Assembly (NCBI GenBank): GCA_025267735.1
Contig: CM046301.1
Coordinates: 14,320,190-14,384,189, forward strand
Source: Mactra quadrangularis
Taxonomy: Eukaryota; Mollusca; Bivalvia; Venerida; Mactridae
Direction of reading: 5' to 3'
DNA: 64,000 bases
Shown here: in pieces, positions 61,621-64,000 of the stretch
Layout of the letters: each line of letters begins with the position of its first letter
Position numbering within the stretch: the stretch's first letter is position 1
The notes under the pieces: model-generated
The model's input: the letters and a program-made list of their open reading frames with translations, nothing else
The model's database searches: none
Told to the model about the DNA's origin: nothing
Made by a program: the position numbers and the translations under genes

Positions 61621-62395
61621 TAAATTATATTAATGATGTTAATGTATTGTTATTGATGGTAACTATTAATAGCTTATTCCCTTTTAATTTTATTATTAAA
61701 GGCATTCATTATGTGCGGGTCACATTTTGTTTGCTGGAATATTTATAGAAAGTCTCAATGCATTTTCAGAAGTGTTTACTGCTGTTTAAGATTATTGTTT
61801 GTTAGTTATTCATTATTGTCTCCCTTTTTTAATGCTCATTGACTGTATCAGGGCTCTGTTCAGGAGAACAGCTCTAAATGACTAAGACCCTAATATTAAG
61901 TTTGTGTATAGCTTGTTTATACTGACCTGAGGCTTTGCATGTAATCAAGAATTTTTGCATTCTCTGTAACTCATTTTGTTGCTATTGAGTCATGTAATGC
62001 TGATCTGCATGAATTATATAGACTTAATTCAGAACTCCAATTTATGTGTTTTTCCATCTGTGTATAGATGGTTCAAAATTTTTACACATTATTGCTGAAG
62101 AGGATAGAACACAGATTAAATTCTATTGTTCTTTTACACACATTTTCATTTTACAAGTGAAAGTGCGTCTGTACCGCAGCGAAAACCCCAAATATTTGGA
62201 TTCCGGATATAGTCAACTAGTGTCCCATCAATTTGAGCCTGCTACATTTTGTATTGTTTATAACAACTATTTTGCTCATAAAAATAAATCATTCTTTTAA
62301 GCTAGCATGCACTCTTCCATCTTATTTTTATTTTTCATTTTCTGTACTACTGGATTTTACTATTTAAGTATGGCAATGGTATTTTTGTCTACATC

Positions 62396-62464
62396 TCATG
62401 GGTTTAGCGCAGAACTCAATATAAGAAAAGAGTGAGTGAGGAGCATTTTGCGCTAAACCCATGA
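62396..62464. mobile_element. 69-bp hairpin element (TCATGGGTTTAGCGCA)
   Basis: Perfect 16-base arms (62396-62411 and 62449-62464) around a 37-base loop containing AAAAGAGTGAGTGAG, which resembles, in reverse, the ACTCACTCTTTT loop of the hairpin at 11122. Downstream of QPCT. Confidence 0.7.
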
Positions 62465-63441
62465 TCTGTATATTATACTAACTCTAGTTTAAAGCATACT
62501 ATATACTTTTTATTATGTATAATCATGTCACATGTAATAGATATATTACAAAGATATATAATTTTGTTACATTACAAAAATTGGACTTGCAAGTTTTTGC
62601 GAGTTGATTTTATTTCTACTTGCAAAATAAAAAAAATGCTGGCATTCTTTTCTCCAAATTTCAATAGCATACTTAATTACTATGCATATATATGCAATAT
62701 AAAAACAACATAGCACAATATTTAACTGTAGATAGAACAAGGGCATTACTGTAAGATTGACAAAGAATATCAAGCATTTTTATGTTGAATCTTAAATTAA
62801 TACTATCTATCTGCCTGGCCGTTTTAATGCTGATAAGAGCCTTATTAGTTCAGACAGTAATATTTTTGTCTATTTCAACTTGCGAAAATTTGCATGTTGA
62901 AATAAAAGTTACTTGCAATTTTCAAAACCAACTCAACACATTTTGCGAGTATGTGAGCTTAAATTCGAGTCCTGATTGTACTTAGATAGACACTTAATAG
63001 ACTGGGATACTTAATGTGTTTTGGTAGAGTTTCCTCTGGAGTATTTTCAGTTGCCAAAATATGACTTCTCTCCTACTATTGTCCAAAAGTAGCTGACACT
63101 TTCCCAGATTATTAAAGACACTATGTAGTGTCTTTGGTGGTTTGGAATCCTGCTTTATAATACATGTACCACCTTTGCTATTGTCAGTATGTACATGTAT
63201 TTTATGTGACATTGTTTTGCATTATTCATAAAGCTTAACTTGTTTAAGATAATTGTCTCAAGGTTTTGTTATTTAGAATCAAACTTGTGATCCCTCTAAA
63301 TAACCGTGTTGAAAATGTATTCAGTGGTTTTGGTTGACATATCAGTGGTCTCAGTTTTTATTCCATAATTTCACACTAGTACACTGGGACCAATACATGT
63401 AGCATTTGATAATAGTTTATTGTATCATATAGTTTATTTTC

Positions 63442-63509
63442 AATTAAAGCAAGCTAGATGGTTGAAGGATTTTTTTTTAAATCCTTCAACCTTCTAGCTT
63501 ACTTTTATT
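63442..63509. repeat. Near-perfect 31-bp stem hairpin
   Basis: Arms 63442-63472 and 63479-63509 pair at 28 of 31 positions with a loop of six T. The stem core is GGTTGAAGGATTT. It could be a MITE relic or, if transcribed, a hairpin RNA. Confidence 0.7.
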
Positions 63510-64000
63510 GATTGTTTTGATCAAATATGTTAGCTAATTGTCACGATTATTGTATCACCATTATTTTAGTTTTTATTCAGTATGATTTTTTATGGCTCTA
63601 CCTGCTGCTATTGCAAAAATATTTTTCCAGTAAATTGTAACCAAGTACAATATTGTCAGAAATAAAAATTTGATGAATTAAGACCTGTTTTATTTACCCC
63701 CAAAAAGTTATGGCCAGTTGAGTTCCTCTATTTAAATGTAAGCAGCAGTATTGATTATTTGCCAGGGTAAACATATTGCGCAATCATATGCTATTTTCAT
63801 GCATTTGCTTTTTCTGAAAATTATAATTCATTTAAGTAAGCCATTTTTTTAAGTTAATGAAACCAAGCTCTTACTAGTGCAATTCAGATTATTATGTGTC
63901 ATATATTGTATGTTTTTACAGAATATGTATTAAATACAGACTCATAATGATATGCATGTATGTTAGGAGTGTTTGTTCTGTTTATATATGGAATTATATT

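Larger units (their letters stand above)
61621..64000. other. Downstream of QPCT, right edge
   Basis: AT-rich with two hairpins (62396, 63442) and no recognisable gene. Short ORFs here (for example 62046-62300, 62782-62985) have no family match I can recognise and composition typical of noncoding DNA. Confidence 0.5.

Noticed and set aside
62046..62300. 84-codon ORF downstream of QPCT
   Set aside because: No recognisable domain, no splice evidence; QPCT already has its full C-terminus and stop.

Overview
The window looks like a gene-sparse, AT-rich stretch of an animal nuclear genome, most likely from a marine bivalve or other mollusc. The evidence is spliced genes with GT-AG introns, tRNA-derived SINE-like repeats, many short palindromic DNA-transposon derivatives, minisatellites, and dispersed repeats of a style I associate with bivalve assemblies (for example the repeat at 5470-6019 that starts with GGGCCAAAATGGCCC). 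The species call is inference. No bacterial operon, CRISPR array, rRNA or intact tRNA gene was found.

Three genes could be assembled exon by exon with consistent reading phase. (1) 875-6953, minus strand: the 5' part of a type II transmembrane collagen-like protein (cytosolic tip, membrane anchor, stalk with a furin-type RQKR site, then uninterrupted Gly-X-Y). It runs off the left edge. (2) 10835-14987, minus strand: five exons of a small cytosolic-looking protein with two tandem muconolactone-isomerase-like (ferredoxin-fold) halves; the first exon(s) may be missing. (3) 26993-59445, plus strand: a complete seven-exon glutaminyl-peptide cyclotransferase (QPCT), about 367 residues, spread over 32.5 kb, with all catalytic and zinc-binding residues and a TATA/CCAAT promoter.

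The rest is repeat-rich. Two large minisatellites lie back to back between genes 1 and 2: a 40-bp unit inside a 14-bp inverted-repeat element at 7335-8262, and a 35-bp unit with 11/12-mer higher-order structure at about 8590-10225. The 16-26 kb interval separating gene 2 from QPCT holds several non-autonomous DNA transposons. They include a 2.1-kb element with about 110-bp inverted repeats and a perfect 9-bp target-site duplication, a 540-bp fold-back element, a pogo/Tigger-like CCGGA-rich element and a 0.7-kb palindrome. QPCT introns 1 and 2 carry more of these, a Harbinger transposase fragment, and small families of near-perfect hairpin elements of about 60-80 bp and about 150 bp.

The three genes show no obvious joint function. 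QPCT acts in the secretory pathway on N-terminal Gln/Glu, and the collagen-like protein is also a secretory-route membrane protein, but a link between them would be speculation. I found no convincing new multi-gene system. The most unusual features are the hairpin and palindrome families, the higher-order minisatellite, the tandem MIase-like protein and its duplicated, stop-containing terminal-exon fragment. All coordinates were read by eye.
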